Origin: Halobacteriovorax sp. HLS
GTDB taxonomy: Bacteria; Bdellovibrionota; Bacteriovoracia; Bacteriovoracales; Bacteriovoracaceae
Direction: 5' to 3'
Assembly (NCBI RefSeq): GCF_004006665.1
Contig: NZ_QOCL01000009.1
Span: 496,001-560,000, forward strand
DNA: 64,000 nt
Part shown: positions 1-8,736 of the stretch, in pieces
How positions within the stretch are numbered: the stretch's first letter is position 1
How the letters are laid out: each line of letters starts with the position of its first letter
Position numbers and translations under genes: made by a program
The notes under the pieces: generated by a model
Databases searched by the model: none
What the model was told of the DNA's origin: nothing
Seen by the model: only the letters and a program-made list of their open reading frames with translations

Positions 1-826
1 GATTAACATCAGGTAGCGCTACAACAAAACCGGCAGGGTCACCATCAACTTCACAAATGAGAATTAGCTTAGGGTCAACGACTGACTTTAAGTCCTTACA
101 AGTATGCTCCCATTCTTCTTTAAGCATTGGAACAAAGCCCCAATTGCTTTCCCAAGCACTATTATAGATATCCCACATGAGCTCAGTTTCTTGTTTCCAT
201 TTCTTCATATTTACGAAGCGATAAGTAATCTTTTTGGATTTTTCAGCTCTTTTAGAAATTCTTTGAATTACCTCAGGCATTTCAAAATGAAGATTGAGAC
301 TATAGGCAAGAAGGTCTTTAGATTTTTGATAACCACAATTTGCTGTTTTAGGTCCGTGGTACGGAAGATTATAGGTCATCATAATCTGTGGGTCGTCATT
401 AAAACCATCAACTAATGTTCCTACAGTATAATTCGTTGAAGGATTCACTGGACCACGAATTTCAACCTTGCCAAAAGATTTTACATATTCTTCAGCTTTT
501 CCTAGAAGTTGTTTAAAAACTTCTTCATCATCAATGGCCTCAAAGAAGCCATAGAAACCAATATTTTCTTTATGGAACTCATTATGCTTATGGTTGACTA
601 TTGCTTGAATTCTTCCTACGTCTTTGCCGTCTAGGACTGCTATCCAAGCTTTGGTATCTGATGTTTTATAAAATGGATGTTTAGGATTGAATTGGTCTTT
701 TAGAGCGAGTTTTAATTGAGGGACCCAGTGAGCATCATTTGCATAGAGGTCCCACTGGAGGTTGATAAATCTTTTTTGATCTTTCTTATTGTTGAGTATA
801 TCAACCTCTTGAATTATTAAACTCAT
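1..826 (-). CDS. GNAT-like acyltransferase (YghO-type family), partial; candidate ceramide synthase
   Basis: This open frame starts at the ATG at 824-826 and runs off the left edge of the window, so the C-terminus is missing (about 275 residues visible). I translated it by hand. It begins MSLIIQEVDILNNKK and shows the family landmarks WVPQLKLAL, HPFY, VGRIQAIVNHKHNE, GFYGFFEA, RGPVNPSTNYTVG, LVDGFNDDP and a GNAT-like C-terminal half. This pattern belongs to a widespread family annotated as GNAT or YghO-like acyltransferases. From memory, a Caulobacter enzyme of this general kind acts as bacterial ceramide synthase. It starts 8 bases after the serine palmitoyltransferase stop, with GAGG from the end of that gene as its ribosome site, so the two are probably co-translated. 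Function is inferred from family and neighbour; another N-acyltransferase role is possible. Confidence 0.7.
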   Translation of the reverse strand, partial: MSLIIQEVDILNNKKDQKRFINLQWDLYANDAHWVPQLKLALKDQFNPKHPFYKTSDTKAWIAVLDGKDVGRIQAIVNHKHNEFHKENIGFYGFFEAIDDEEVFKQLLGKAEEYVKSFGKVEIRGPVNPSTNYTVGTLVDGFNDDPQIMMTYNLPYHGPKTANCGYQKSKDLLAYSLNLHFEMPEVIQRISKRAEKSKKITYRFVNMKKWKQETELMWDIYNSAWESNWGFVPMLKEEWEHTCKDLKSVVDPKLILICEVDGDPAGFVVALPDVN

Positions 827-834
827 TTTTTGCC

Positions 835-2040
835 TCAGTGATGTATACTAGGGATATCAAACTCTTTTTTCGCTATTGCAAAAATCTCTAATACTTTAGT
901 TAATTCTTCAATTGAATGTGATGCCATATAGCTTGTTCTAATTAGGGCCTCTCCCTTCGGAACCGCTGGGGCCACAACTGGAGTGGCGAACACACCCATC
1001 TCTCCTAAGAACTTAGTAATCTGCATTGCTTTTAAGTCGTCTCCAACAAATACAGGAATAATTGGAGTTGTTGACTCATAAGTGTAGAAACCAATTTCTT
1101 TGAAACCTTTTTGCATGAAATCAACATTTCTCCAAAGGTTTTGATGAATAGTTTCATCGGCCAGGATTACTTCTAAACAAGCTCTAACCGTAGCAACGGA
1201 AGCCGGTGCCATTGAAGCAGAGAACATAAATGATCTCGCTGTATGTCTAATATAGTCAATATCTGCCTTTGAACCAGAAAGTACTCCACCAATAGAAGCA
1301 AATGACTTTGAAAAGGTACCCATGTTAAAGTTAACTTTTTCAGTTACTCCAAAGTGGTCCATTGTTCCACGACCTCTATCTCCCATAACACCAAGGCCAT
1401 GGGCATCGTCTACATAAACAATCGCTCCGTACTTGTCTGCTAATTCGATTACTTTATCAAGCTTAAGAACTTTACCTGTCATTGAGAAAACACCATCTGC
1501 AACAATGATAACATTCTTAAATCTATTTACGTTTGCCGCTAATTGTTCTTCAAGAGACTCCATATCATTGTGTCTATATTTAAATGTTGCACCAAGAGCT
1601 AATCTAGAAGCATCAATTAAAGAGGCATGATTTTCAGAATCAAATAGCATACAGTCTCTTGGACCACACATTGCTGAGAGAGCGCCTAGGTTAGTCTGCA
1701 TTCCTGTTGAAAAAACAAGAGCATCTTCATGACCTAAGTACTGAGCTAATTTCTCTTCAAGCTCTTCATGAATTGATAAGTTACCATTTAAAAATCTAGA
1801 ACCAGTACAACCTGTTCCATACTTCTCTAATGCCTGAATAGCAGCTTCTTTAACGTGTGGATGGTGAGTAAGACCTAGATAATTGTTAGAGCCGATCATG
1901 ATCTGATCTTTATTACCGTAAGTAATCACTGTACCTTCAGAAGCTTCAATCGCTCTAAAGAATGGGTAAATATCATGTTGCTTCATCACATTTACTCTAT
2001 CGATTATCTTAGTATTACTTCCAACAAATTCTCTTGCCAT
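835..2040 (-). CDS. Serine palmitoyltransferase-like alpha-oxoamine synthase
   Basis: This is a 401-residue PLP enzyme of the alpha-oxoamine synthase family, which condenses an amino acid with an acyl thioester with loss of CO2. Visible landmarks are NNYLGL near the N-terminus, DSENHASLIDA (PLP-stacking His), DDAHGLGVMG (PLP-binding Asp) and FSKSFAS with the Schiff-base lysine at about residue 245. Family members include serine palmitoyltransferase (SPT), 2-amino-3-ketobutyrate CoA ligase, AONS and ALAS. No tdh, bio or hem neighbour is adjacent, whereas a ceramide-synthase-like acyltransferase follows immediately, so SPT is preferred. Sphingophosphonolipids and an SPT are known from Bacteriovorax (Bdellovibrio) stolpii, which fits. 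It acts in the cytoplasm or at the inner face of the membrane. The ATG is preceded by GGATGATCT. Exact substrate is not proven by sequence alone. Confidence 0.82.
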   Translation of the reverse strand: MAREFVGSNTKIIDRVNVMKQHDIYPFFRAIEASEGTVITYGNKDQIMIGSNNYLGLTHHPHVKEAAIQALEKYGTGCTGSRFLNGNLSIHEELEEKLAQYLGHEDALVFSTGMQTNLGALSAMCGPRDCMLFDSENHASLIDASRLALGATFKYRHNDMESLEEQLAANVNRFKNVIIVADGVFSMTGKVLKLDKVIELADKYGAIVYVDDAHGLGVMGDRGRGTMDHFGVTEKVNFNMGTFSKSFASIGGVLSGSKADIDYIRHTARSFMFSASMAPASVATVRACLEVILADETIHQNLWRNVDFMQKGFKEIGFYTYESTTPIIPVFVGDDLKAMQITKFLGEMGVFATPVVAPAVPKGEALIRTSYMASHSIEELTKVLEIFAIAKKEFDIPSIHH

Positions 2041-2207
2041 AGATCATCCAAAATTTGAAAGGGTCCGCGATGTCCCTTATTGTGTATTTCATAAATATAG
2101 TTCGTCTTTTTAGCTTTTAGGCTAAAAGTAGTCAACGAAATCCTTGATGCAGTGAAATATCTATATATCAGTATTTTTATTGTTATGTAAGGCTAAGTTA
2201 TTGAAAT

Positions 2208-3224
2208 ATGATATTCTTTTACCTTGCAAATAGGTCTCATCCGCAATATTTAAATATAGTGAAAAACTTAATTCTTCTCCTATTTTCTCTTGTTGCTATT
2301 GCTGTTGGTATTGGTGGTTACGTCTATTTAAATAAGAAAGAACAGGCGCCAGTAAGTTTTGATCCCTCTCTTGCAATAGATGAAACAAACTTCAAGAGTC
2401 CACAGCTAGAAATACCCAAACGTATTTCGGCCTTCAAGCGTTTGGCCCAAAAAAGAAATCATAGTTTCAGGCAATGGTTGTTAGAGAACTTTGAAAAACT
2501 TCCACATCGGCTAAAAGAGGTCGCTTTAGAAGAAATTGGCAATTTTGGTGACGATGAAGTGAACTCGTTTCTACTTGTACACCTCGAGGAGACAAAATTT
2601 AAGTTAGCTTCTCTTAAAGGACTAGGTAAGATTGAAAACGAGAAGAGGGCAAAGATTTTAGAACAAATTGATATTAGTAGTTATAGTTCTTTGGAACTTA
2701 ATCAGTTTCATTTCTCAAGCTTTAAAGCAAATATTTATTTTTCTAAAAAAAAGACTTCTCTTTTGTATTTAACAGACAAGGCCAAAGAACTACCCGATGG
2801 AGTTGAAAGGGAGAGTATTGTAAATTTTCTTGCTATCTCTGTTCCTAACTTTGAACGCTATCATGAACTGCTCAAAGATCTTATGTTCGCAAGCAGGAGT
2901 GCAGTTATTGTAAAGCGATCAATTGTTCACTTGGCCGTCTATGAAACATCTTGGATGAAAATTCAAATGAAAAAAGTGTTTGCTAGTAAAGATGAGTTTC
3001 TAATTCGAGCCTACTTAGATCGGGTAGGAGCGGTATGTCCGATCAACTTTTGGAAAATTTTAGATGAGTTCTTTTCATCAAATAAGAAGCTCGCTCTCGA
3101 TTACGCATTTAAGATGAATACTGCTTTAGCTATACAGTTCATTAATTCTAGGCTTAAGAAGTCTGAAAAACTATACGAGATTTATAAAGAAAGATTTAAT
3201 GAAAAAGTGAAGTTGTGTTACTGA
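2208..3224 (+). CDS. Hypothetical membrane-anchored protein with HEAT-like helices
   Basis: I do not recognise this 338-residue protein. One membrane segment lies near the N-terminus (about residues 20-42, NLILLLFSLVAIAVGIGGYV), followed by a soluble, presumably periplasmic, helical domain. The stretch from about residue 80 to 150 (alternating leucine-rich helices, LKEVALEEIGNFGDDEVNSF) resembles HEAT-type repeats. An alternative GTG start at 2259 would place the membrane segment at the very N-terminus, but neither start has a convincing Shine-Dalgarno. The gene converges on the PilZ gene and overlaps its end by 7 bp. Function unknown. Confidence 0.6.
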   Translation: MIFFYLANRSHPQYLNIVKNLILLLFSLVAIAVGIGGYVYLNKKEQAPVSFDPSLAIDETNFKSPQLEIPKRISAFKRLAQKRNHSFRQWLLENFEKLPHRLKEVALEEIGNFGDDEVNSFLLVHLEETKFKLASLKGLGKIENEKRAKILEQIDISSYSSLELNQFHFSSFKANIYFSKKKTSLLYLTDKAKELPDGVERESIVNFLAISVPNFERYHELLKDLMFASRSAVIVKRSIVHLAVYETSWMKIQMKKVFASKDEFLIRAYLDRVGAVCPINFWKILDEFFSSNKKLALDYAFKMNTALAIQFINSRLKKSEKLYEIYKERFNEKVKLCY

Positions 3225-3973
3225 CCGGCGGCCTTTTTACTTTTTAGATTCTTACGAATTTCTTCGGCCCTCGCTTCACCATTAATCGACTTAAAGAGTT
3301 CTTCTTCAGTATGTTTAGGTACATCGATAAAGGCAACTCCTACTTTGAAATTGCCAGTCAGCTCACCGTCACGGTCTTTATCAGGCCATGTTTTCGCTAT
3401 CTTTGCTTGAGGAATACTAAACTTGTCTCTATTAAGTCGTAGCATACAGTCATCAAATATAGTTCCTTCTGGTAGGTCCTTTACTTCTTCCTCAGTAACT
3501 GTAAACGAAGTTCCGCCGGCTGAAATATCATGCCCATCGTAAACTTTATCATTTATTTTGAATTGAACAGCGACAAAAGGTCCTGCGTTTAATCTGTAAT
3601 TTGATCTTTGTTGAGATCGATAAACATCATTATTTACTTTGAGACTATAATTCTTTGTTTCAGAATCATACTTTAGTGTACTGTAGCTGAAGTATTGAAA
3701 TTTATTGTAGTTAATTTTTAAATAAACTTCTTTATCGGTTAACTTTGACTTACCAAGTTTAGAGAGAAAACCTCCCTTTACTTTCATGGATATAGTATTT
3801 TGATCACTCACATATTCGTATAATTCAAACTCTTCTAATTGATCTTCCTTTTGGCCTTGACACCATAGGTAAATAGTCAACGCTTCTTTGGCGCAGTTTT
3901 CAAATACTGAGCTAACCTCAGTAGGCTCAACGATAGAAAAGTAATGTTTTTTATTCGCGTCTTTAATAGTCAT
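3218..3973 (-). CDS. PilZ-domain protein (c-di-GMP receptor)
   Basis: This 251-residue cytoplasmic protein has a C-terminal PilZ domain beginning at about residue 117. The two signature motifs for cyclic di-GMP binding are present: the arginine motif RSNYR and, about 30 residues later, DISAGG (D/NxSxxG). The N-terminal 115 residues look like a YcgR-N-type beta domain, but the match is weak. PilZ proteins transmit c-di-GMP level to motility, secretion or, in Bdellovibrio-type bacteria, the predatory/host-independent decision; the target of this one cannot be read from sequence. A lysine/alanine-rich tail ends the protein. It is monocistronic and ends tail-to-tail against the upstream plus-strand gene. 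Confidence 0.82.
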   Translation of the reverse strand: MTIKDANKKHYFSIVEPTEVSSVFENCAKEALTIYLWCQGQKEDQLEEFELYEYVSDQNTISMKVKGGFLSKLGKSKLTDKEVYLKINYNKFQYFSYSTLKYDSETKNYSLKVNNDVYRSQQRSNYRLNAGPFVAVQFKINDKVYDGHDISAGGTSFTVTEEEVKDLPEGTIFDDCMLRLNRDKFSIPQAKIAKTWPDKDRDGELTGNFKVGVAFIDVPKHTEEELFKSINGEARAEEIRKNLKSKKAAGQ

Positions 3974-4141
3974 TTTCTAGTTAAAAATTCTTTATATATA
4001 TATTTTAATCAAATATTTACTTTTTAGGAAGAAAGGAAGATTTTTCAGCTACTTAGGTTTTCTTGTCTATGGAGAAATAGTGACAAATGCCAAGAAAAAG
4101 GTGTAATTATAGGCAAATACACTTTAAAAAGAGGATTTCTC

Positions 4142-6796
4142 ATGAAAGACGCGGCTCCGCAAACTATATATTTGAAAGATTACAAGCAATCAGACTATTT
4201 AATCTCTGATATTCACTTAACATTTGATTTAGATGATACAAAAACTCAAGTAATCTCTGTTATGAAGGTCAAAGCAAATTATGATTACTTACAGGGATCA
4301 AGAGAGCTTTTTTTAAATGGAGAAGAGCTTGTTTTAAAAAAGATTCTTATTAATAAAGTAGAGCTTAGTAATTCTCAATATGAATTAGTTGAAGAGGGAT
4401 TAATTATAAAAGAAGTTCCTGCTGAGTTCGAACTTGAGATTCACAATGAAATAAACCCGCAAGAAAATAAGGCCCTAGATGGTCTTTATAAATCTGGAAC
4501 AATCTTTTGTACTCAGAATGAACCAGAAGGTTTTAGAAGAATTACTTACTTTATAGATCGTCCTGATATTATGGCCGTTTATACGACTAAGGTAATAGCG
4601 AATAAGTTACTCTATCCAATACTTCTTTCTAATGGAAACCCAATTGCTTCTGGTGACTTAGAAGATGGTAAGCACTTTGTAGAGTGGTTGGATCCATTTC
4701 CAAAGCCATCATATCTGTATGCTCTTGTTGCTGGAGATCTTGGACTTGTAAAAGATGAATTTACGACAATGACGGGACGTAAGATTGCTCTTGAAATTTA
4801 CGTAGATAAAGGAAATGAGTCTAAGTGTGATCATGCTATGAAGAGTTTAATTAACTCTATGAAATGGGATGAGCAAGTATATGGCAGAGAGTATGATCTC
4901 GATATATATATGATTGTTGCAGTAGATGCTTTCAATATGGGAGCAATGGAAAATAAGGGATTGAATATCTTTAACTCTGCTTATGTTCTAGCAAAGCCTG
5001 AAACAGCGACTGATGATAATTTTGCAGGAATTGAAGCTGTTATTGGTCACGAGTATTTCCACAACTGGACAGGAAATAGAATAACTTGTCGTGATTGGTT
5101 TCAATTAACTCTTAAAGAAGGTCTTACTGTTTTTAGAGATCAAGAGTTTTCTTCAGATTTAAACTCTAGAATAGTAAATAGAATTTCAAATGTGAAAACG
5201 CTTAAGTCTAGACAGTTTGTCGAAGATGCTGGACCTACGGCCCACCCGATTAAACCAAGTAGTTATATTGAAATAAATAACTTCTATACAATGACTATTT
5301 ATGAAAAAGGAAGTGAGATCATTCGTATGATTCACACTCTATTAGGAAAAGAAGGCTTTAGAAAAGGTACTGATAAGTACTTTGAACTTTTTGATGGACA
5401 AGCTGTTACGACTGAAGACTTCTTACATGCTATGAGTATTGCAAATGATAATTATGACTTCTCTCAATTTTCAAATTGGTACCATCAAGCTGGAACTCCT
5501 GTTATAGATATCAAAACGTCCTACGATCAAAGCGCTAAAGAGTTCTCGATAACTCTGGGACAGTCTTGTCCAGCTACTCCAGGACAGGCCACTAAAAAGC
5601 CTTACCATATGCCGTTTGGTGTCGGTTTAGTTGATAAGCAAGGAAATGATATTACTCTCAAACTTAAGGACTGTAAGAGTGAGCAGCCTCAACTTGAACA
5701 GAATATACTTCATCTTACTAAAGAAGTTGAAACATTTACTTTTTCAGGTGTTGAGCAAGAACCTGTACCATCTTTAAACAGAGGGTTTACTGCACCTGTT
5801 TTACTTAAGACGGATAGGGGACTTGGGGATTATGTCTTTTTAATGGCCAATGACTCTGACGAGTTTAATCGTTACGAATCTGCACAAGCTCTGGCCAAGT
5901 CACTTATGAATTGCCTAGTTACAGATGAGCAAAATCAGCAAGAGCTAAAGCTTGATCTGCCGTATGTAGAAGCTTTTGGAAAAATGCTAGCAGATGAAAC
6001 AATTGATAATGCTTTTAAGGCCCTCGCAATTACTATCCCAAGTGAAGGTGATCTACTGCAAATGCAAGAAATTGTTGACTATGAAAGTACCCATAAAGTT
6101 AGAAATTTTGTAATTAAGACTTTGGCAAATACGCACAAAGATCTCTTTGAAAAAATATATCATAAACTAAATGTTAAAGAAGAATACTCTCTTACTCCAC
6201 AAGCAATGGGAGCGAGAGATCTTAAGAGTGCAGTTCTCGGTTTCTTAATGGCAACTGGTGAGCAGAAGTACGATAAACTGTGTTTTGAGCAATTTGATAG
6301 CTCAACGAATATGACTGATGAATATGCATCACTTGTCTTATTGGCTGACGGTAACTCTTCTTATAAGGATGAAGCTGTAAGTTCATTCTACAAGAAGTGG
6401 AAGCATGAAACTTTAGTTATGCAAAAGTGGTTAACTGCTCAGGCCAGCTCATCAGCTGAAGGGACTTTTGAAAGAGTACAAGAGCTTTTAAATAATGAAG
6501 TCTATGATAAATCTGTACCTAATCTTGTAAGGTCTTTAGTATCAGTTTTTGCAGCTAACTTAACTGAGTTCAATCATAGCTCCGGAAGAGGTTATAAGTT
6601 TATAGCTGACCAAATTATTGAGATAGACAAGATTAATCCGCAAATGGCCTCGAGATTATCTAGTGCCTTTAAAGACTATAAGAGGCTACCTGCTCATCTA
6701 AAGGGTCTAGTGAAGGTTGAGCTAGATAGAATCCTCAGTGTTGAAGGATTGTCTCGTAATGTTTATGAGATTTTATCTAAAACTAATTCTATCTAA
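4142..6796 (+). CDS. pepN: Aminopeptidase N (M1 zinc metallopeptidase)
   Basis: This 884-residue protein matches full-length bacterial PepN, an alanyl/arginyl aminopeptidase that trims peptides in the cytoplasm during protein turnover. The substrate-binding GAMEN motif lies at about residues 267-271. The zinc site HEYFH is at 303-307 with the third ligand Glu at 326 (LKEGLTVF), the correct spacing for M1 peptidases. No signal peptide is present, as expected for the cytosolic enzyme. The start is supported by AGAGGA 8 bases upstream. The gene stands alone, with a stem-loop just downstream. In a predator it would help degrade imported prey protein, but that is inference. Confidence 0.97.
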   Translation: MKDAAPQTIYLKDYKQSDYLISDIHLTFDLDDTKTQVISVMKVKANYDYLQGSRELFLNGEELVLKKILINKVELSNSQYELVEEGLIIKEVPAEFELEIHNEINPQENKALDGLYKSGTIFCTQNEPEGFRRITYFIDRPDIMAVYTTKVIANKLLYPILLSNGNPIASGDLEDGKHFVEWLDPFPKPSYLYALVAGDLGLVKDEFTTMTGRKIALEIYVDKGNESKCDHAMKSLINSMKWDEQVYGREYDLDIYMIVAVDAFNMGAMENKGLNIFNSAYVLAKPETATDDNFAGIEAVIGHEYFHNWTGNRITCRDWFQLTLKEGLTVFRDQEFSSDLNSRIVNRISNVKTLKSRQFVEDAGPTAHPIKPSSYIEINNFYTMTIYEKGSEIIRMIHTLLGKEGFRKGTDKYFELFDGQAVTTEDFLHAMSIANDNYDFSQFSNWYHQAGTPVIDIKTSYDQSAKEFSITLGQSCPATPGQATKKPYHMPFGVGLVDKQGNDITLKLKDCKSEQPQLEQNILHLTKEVETFTFSGVEQEPVPSLNRGFTAPVLLKTDRGLGDYVFLMANDSDEFNRYESAQALAKSLMNCLVTDEQNQQELKLDLPYVEAFGKMLADETIDNAFKALAITIPSEGDLLQMQEIVDYESTHKVRNFVIKTLANTHKDLFEKIYHKLNVKEEYSLTPQAMGARDLKSAVLGFLMATGEQKYDKLCFEQFDSSTNMTDEYASLVLLADGNSSYKDEAVSSFYKKWKHETLVMQKWLTAQASSSAEGTFERVQELLNNEVYDKSVPNLVRSLVSVFAANLTEFNHSSGRGYKFIADQIIEIDKINPQMASRLSSAFKDYKRLPAHLKGLVKVELDRILSVEGLSRNVYEILSKTNSI

Positions 6797-6804
6797 AATA
6801 AAAT

Positions 6805-6833
6805 AGCACGTTGTAGGTCTTCTATAACGTGCT
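6805..6833 (+). terminator. Stem-loop after pepN
   Basis: A 12-bp stem with one G:U pair (AGCACGTTGTAG / CTATAACGTGCT) and a 5-base loop starts 9 bases after the pepN stop. The following sequence is A/T-rich but has no clean T-run, so it may be an imperfect terminator or an mRNA 3'-end stabiliser. Confidence 0.55.
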
Positions 6834-6908
6834 GAAATTATATTAAATTTACTCATATTTACTACTATTAAAGCTTTACCTAGAAGTTGATACGAACTAA
6901 TATTGCTT

Positions 6909-7616
6909 ATGAAAAAAATTACTTTAGTCATATTCTTCTTTTGCTCAATATTGCCAAGCTTCTCAAAGGAGAAGCTTGTTCTTGGGACTTTTATCATTCC
7001 TCGCTATATTCAATCTTCTACAAAGGGTGAGTTCATTGAGCTCACAAAAGAAATCTCTAAGCTTTCTAATATGGATATTGAGATAAAAATACTTCCACCT
7101 AAAAGAACATTGCTCGCCTTTACTCAAAATGAGATCGATGGTTATTTCCCTGCACTAGATGCCTTACAACATGGAAAAGTAAATAAGACCTCTGACTTCT
7201 ACATAAAAGAAGATTTCATCTTCGAAAGAAAATTAAGTTCTTATAAGAAATTAAAAACTAAAGTAAGAGTTTGTCTAACGAGAGGCTACCCTTACCATCG
7301 TAAAGTGTTAAATAACAAAGACTGGGTTATTTCCTATGCTAGTTCGGATGAAAACTGCATTGAACTTGTAAATTTAAATCGGGCAGATATCTTTATTGGA
7401 GAAGAGATTACGGGTCTTGCTGCAATTAAGAATTTAAACCTATCTAATAAAATTACGTATAATAAATTTACTCCAATATCTGAACAAAGTGTTTACTTTG
7501 CTTTTCCTGATAATGAAGTTGGAAAAAAAAGAAGCGCTGCCTTCGATAAAGCATTAAAGAAAATTATAATGTCAGGTAAGTATAATAAGTTGTTTCATTT
7601 AAAGGAAAAAAAATAG
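6909..7616 (+). CDS. Periplasmic solute-binding-like protein (SBP family 3)
   Basis: This 235-residue protein has a signal peptide (MKKITLVIFFFCSILPSFS) and then the fold pattern of extracellular solute-binding proteins family 3 (LVLGTF near the start, ILPPKRTLLAFTQNEIDGYF, later SEQSVYFAFPDNE and a C-terminal FDKALKKI helix). A TTG two codons upstream (6903) is also possible; the ATG at 6909 is preferred because it gives the standard signal peptide. No ABC permease or ATPase genes are adjacent, so it may be an orphan receptor-type protein rather than a transporter component. Its stop overlaps the GTG of the next gene, indicating a two-gene operon. Confidence 0.72.
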   Translation: MKKITLVIFFFCSILPSFSKEKLVLGTFIIPRYIQSSTKGEFIELTKEISKLSNMDIEIKILPPKRTLLAFTQNEIDGYFPALDALQHGKVNKTSDFYIKEDFIFERKLSSYKKLKTKVRVCLTRGYPYHRKVLNNKDWVISYASSDENCIELVNLNRADIFIGEEITGLAAIKNLNLSNKITYNKFTPISEQSVYFAFPDNEVGKKRSAAFDKALKKIIMSGKYNKLFHLKEKK

Positions 7617-8152
7617 TGGATAAGTTAAATAGTCAAAGCTCGAAAGAAGACTTAGAAAAATTAAAAGTTGAGATGGAAACGAAAGCGCGTGTCTCTCTTA
7701 ATGAAGAAGGTTTAAATGGTCTTCTTGTTTTTACACTAGATAACTTTGCCTATAGGTACCTCGAAACTTCAAGTTGTACTGACATACACTCTCAAAAAAA
7801 ATCTGATCATCACTTCTATGTTGAAAGTGAAGATACTGATGTGATGAGTATATTAAAAACTAAAGACCCAATCGCTAAGCCGGCTTTAATTCAATTAGCA
7901 AAGAAATTTTCTTCTACTAAAGGAGTAGGCATAAAAGTAAAGTATGAGCTTCATTGTAGATTCACTGAGCTTAATTCTGATAATACTGGTGAGCTTGAGT
8001 GCTTTTCAATAATCAATTGGAATAGTGATCAGAACTTTAAAGTTGAAGAGGGTCTGCATGTTAAAAAATCTTCAAAACTTAAATTTTCTGACCCTCTTAT
8101 TTTAAGAAATAAATTGGCTCTTCTATTAGAAGAAGTTTGCGAGATTTTCTAG
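7616..8152 (+). CDS. Hypothetical cytoplasmic protein
   Basis: I do not recognise this 178-residue protein. It has no signal peptide or membrane segment and is rich in charged residues. It starts at GTG in the arrangement TAGTG, so its first base is the last base of the upstream stop codon, implying translational coupling to the solute-binding-like gene. It ends by overlapping the convergent gene at 8149 by 4 bp. The shared operon suggests a role linked to the periplasmic protein, but nothing more can be said. Confidence 0.6.
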   Translation: MDKLNSQSSKEDLEKLKVEMETKARVSLNEEGLNGLLVFTLDNFAYRYLETSSCTDIHSQKKSDHHFYVESEDTDVMSILKTKDPIAKPALIQLAKKFSSTKGVGIKVKYELHCRFTELNSDNTGELECFSIINWNSDQNFKVEEGLHVKKSSKLKFSDPLILRNKLALLLEEVCEIF

Positions 8153-8592
8153 AAGCTAGTTCTAATAATAAGATCCGTTTCATTAACTTTTTGTTCAATA
8201 TTAGTGAGCCTCTTTTTCAAGGCCTTAACATTTTGAAACTTTACTTTTTCTACAGTTAACCCATTTCCAGAATAGGTATCTGAAGCGTCCTCTGTACAAA
8301 AACCTATTGTAGAGTCAGCAAGAACCTTAGCTTGGCCAGCGACTTGTAAGACCTTCTTACCTTCTGCGTGCTCCTCTAGTAAAGAGAAAGAGAGCGTCGT
8401 TAAGTCGCTCAAAGTTGACTTGAGAGAACCTAGGTTAAAGCAAGTTGCAGATAGTGCATTCTTAGAGATATCGTCTTGTATGGTTTGTACTTTTATGATG
8501 GCCGTTTGCGATTGACCTTCAATCGTCGGTATTAGTTCTATCGCTTGTACGTTTGAACTCATTATCATTAGTGTCACAAGGAAACTTTTCAT
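8149..8592 (-). CDS. Small exported hypothetical protein
   Basis: The protein is about 147 residues with a clear signal peptide (MKSFLVTLMIMSSNVQA) and a mature part with two cysteines and long helical stretches (LKKRLTNIEQKVNETDLI). I chose the ATG at 8590-8592 over the one 6 codons upstream because AGGAG sits 6 bases before it; that Shine-Dalgarno would lie inside the coding sequence if the longer start were used. Probably periplasmic. No family recognised. Confidence 0.65.
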   Translation of the reverse strand: MKSFLVTLMIMSSNVQAIELIPTIEGQSQTAIIKVQTIQDDISKNALSATCFNLGSLKSTLSDLTTLSFSLLEEHAEGKKVLQVAGQAKVLADSTIGFCTEDASDTYSGNGLTVEKVKFQNVKALKKRLTNIEQKVNETDLIIRTSF

Positions 8593-8704
8593 AATAAACT
8601 CCTGTTTCATTTATATGAATGACGCGATGTTGTACAACTAGCTTCAATGTGGCCGTACAATTGTAAAAAAGTTATGGGATATAACTATCTGAAATTATAT
8701 AAAA

Positions 8705-8726
8705 ACAGGCGAATCTCTTCGCCTGT
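8705..8726 (-). terminator. Rho-independent terminator of the aldolase gene
   Basis: A perfect 9-bp stem (ACAGGCGAA / TTCGCCTGT) with loop TCTC lies 11 bases past the aldolase stop. On the minus strand it is followed by TTTTTATA. Confidence 0.88.
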
Positions 8727-8736
8727 GATTAAGAAA

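Noticed and set aside
104-415. Plus-strand frame of 103 codons at the left edge
   Set aside because: It is antisense to the partial acyltransferase gene, which has strong family motifs and a ribosome site.
6840-6908. TAAAGCTT followed by GTTGATAC as a sigma-28 promoter for the solute-binding-like gene
   Set aside because: The -10 matches only 5 of 8 and the spacer is 9 bases, too short.
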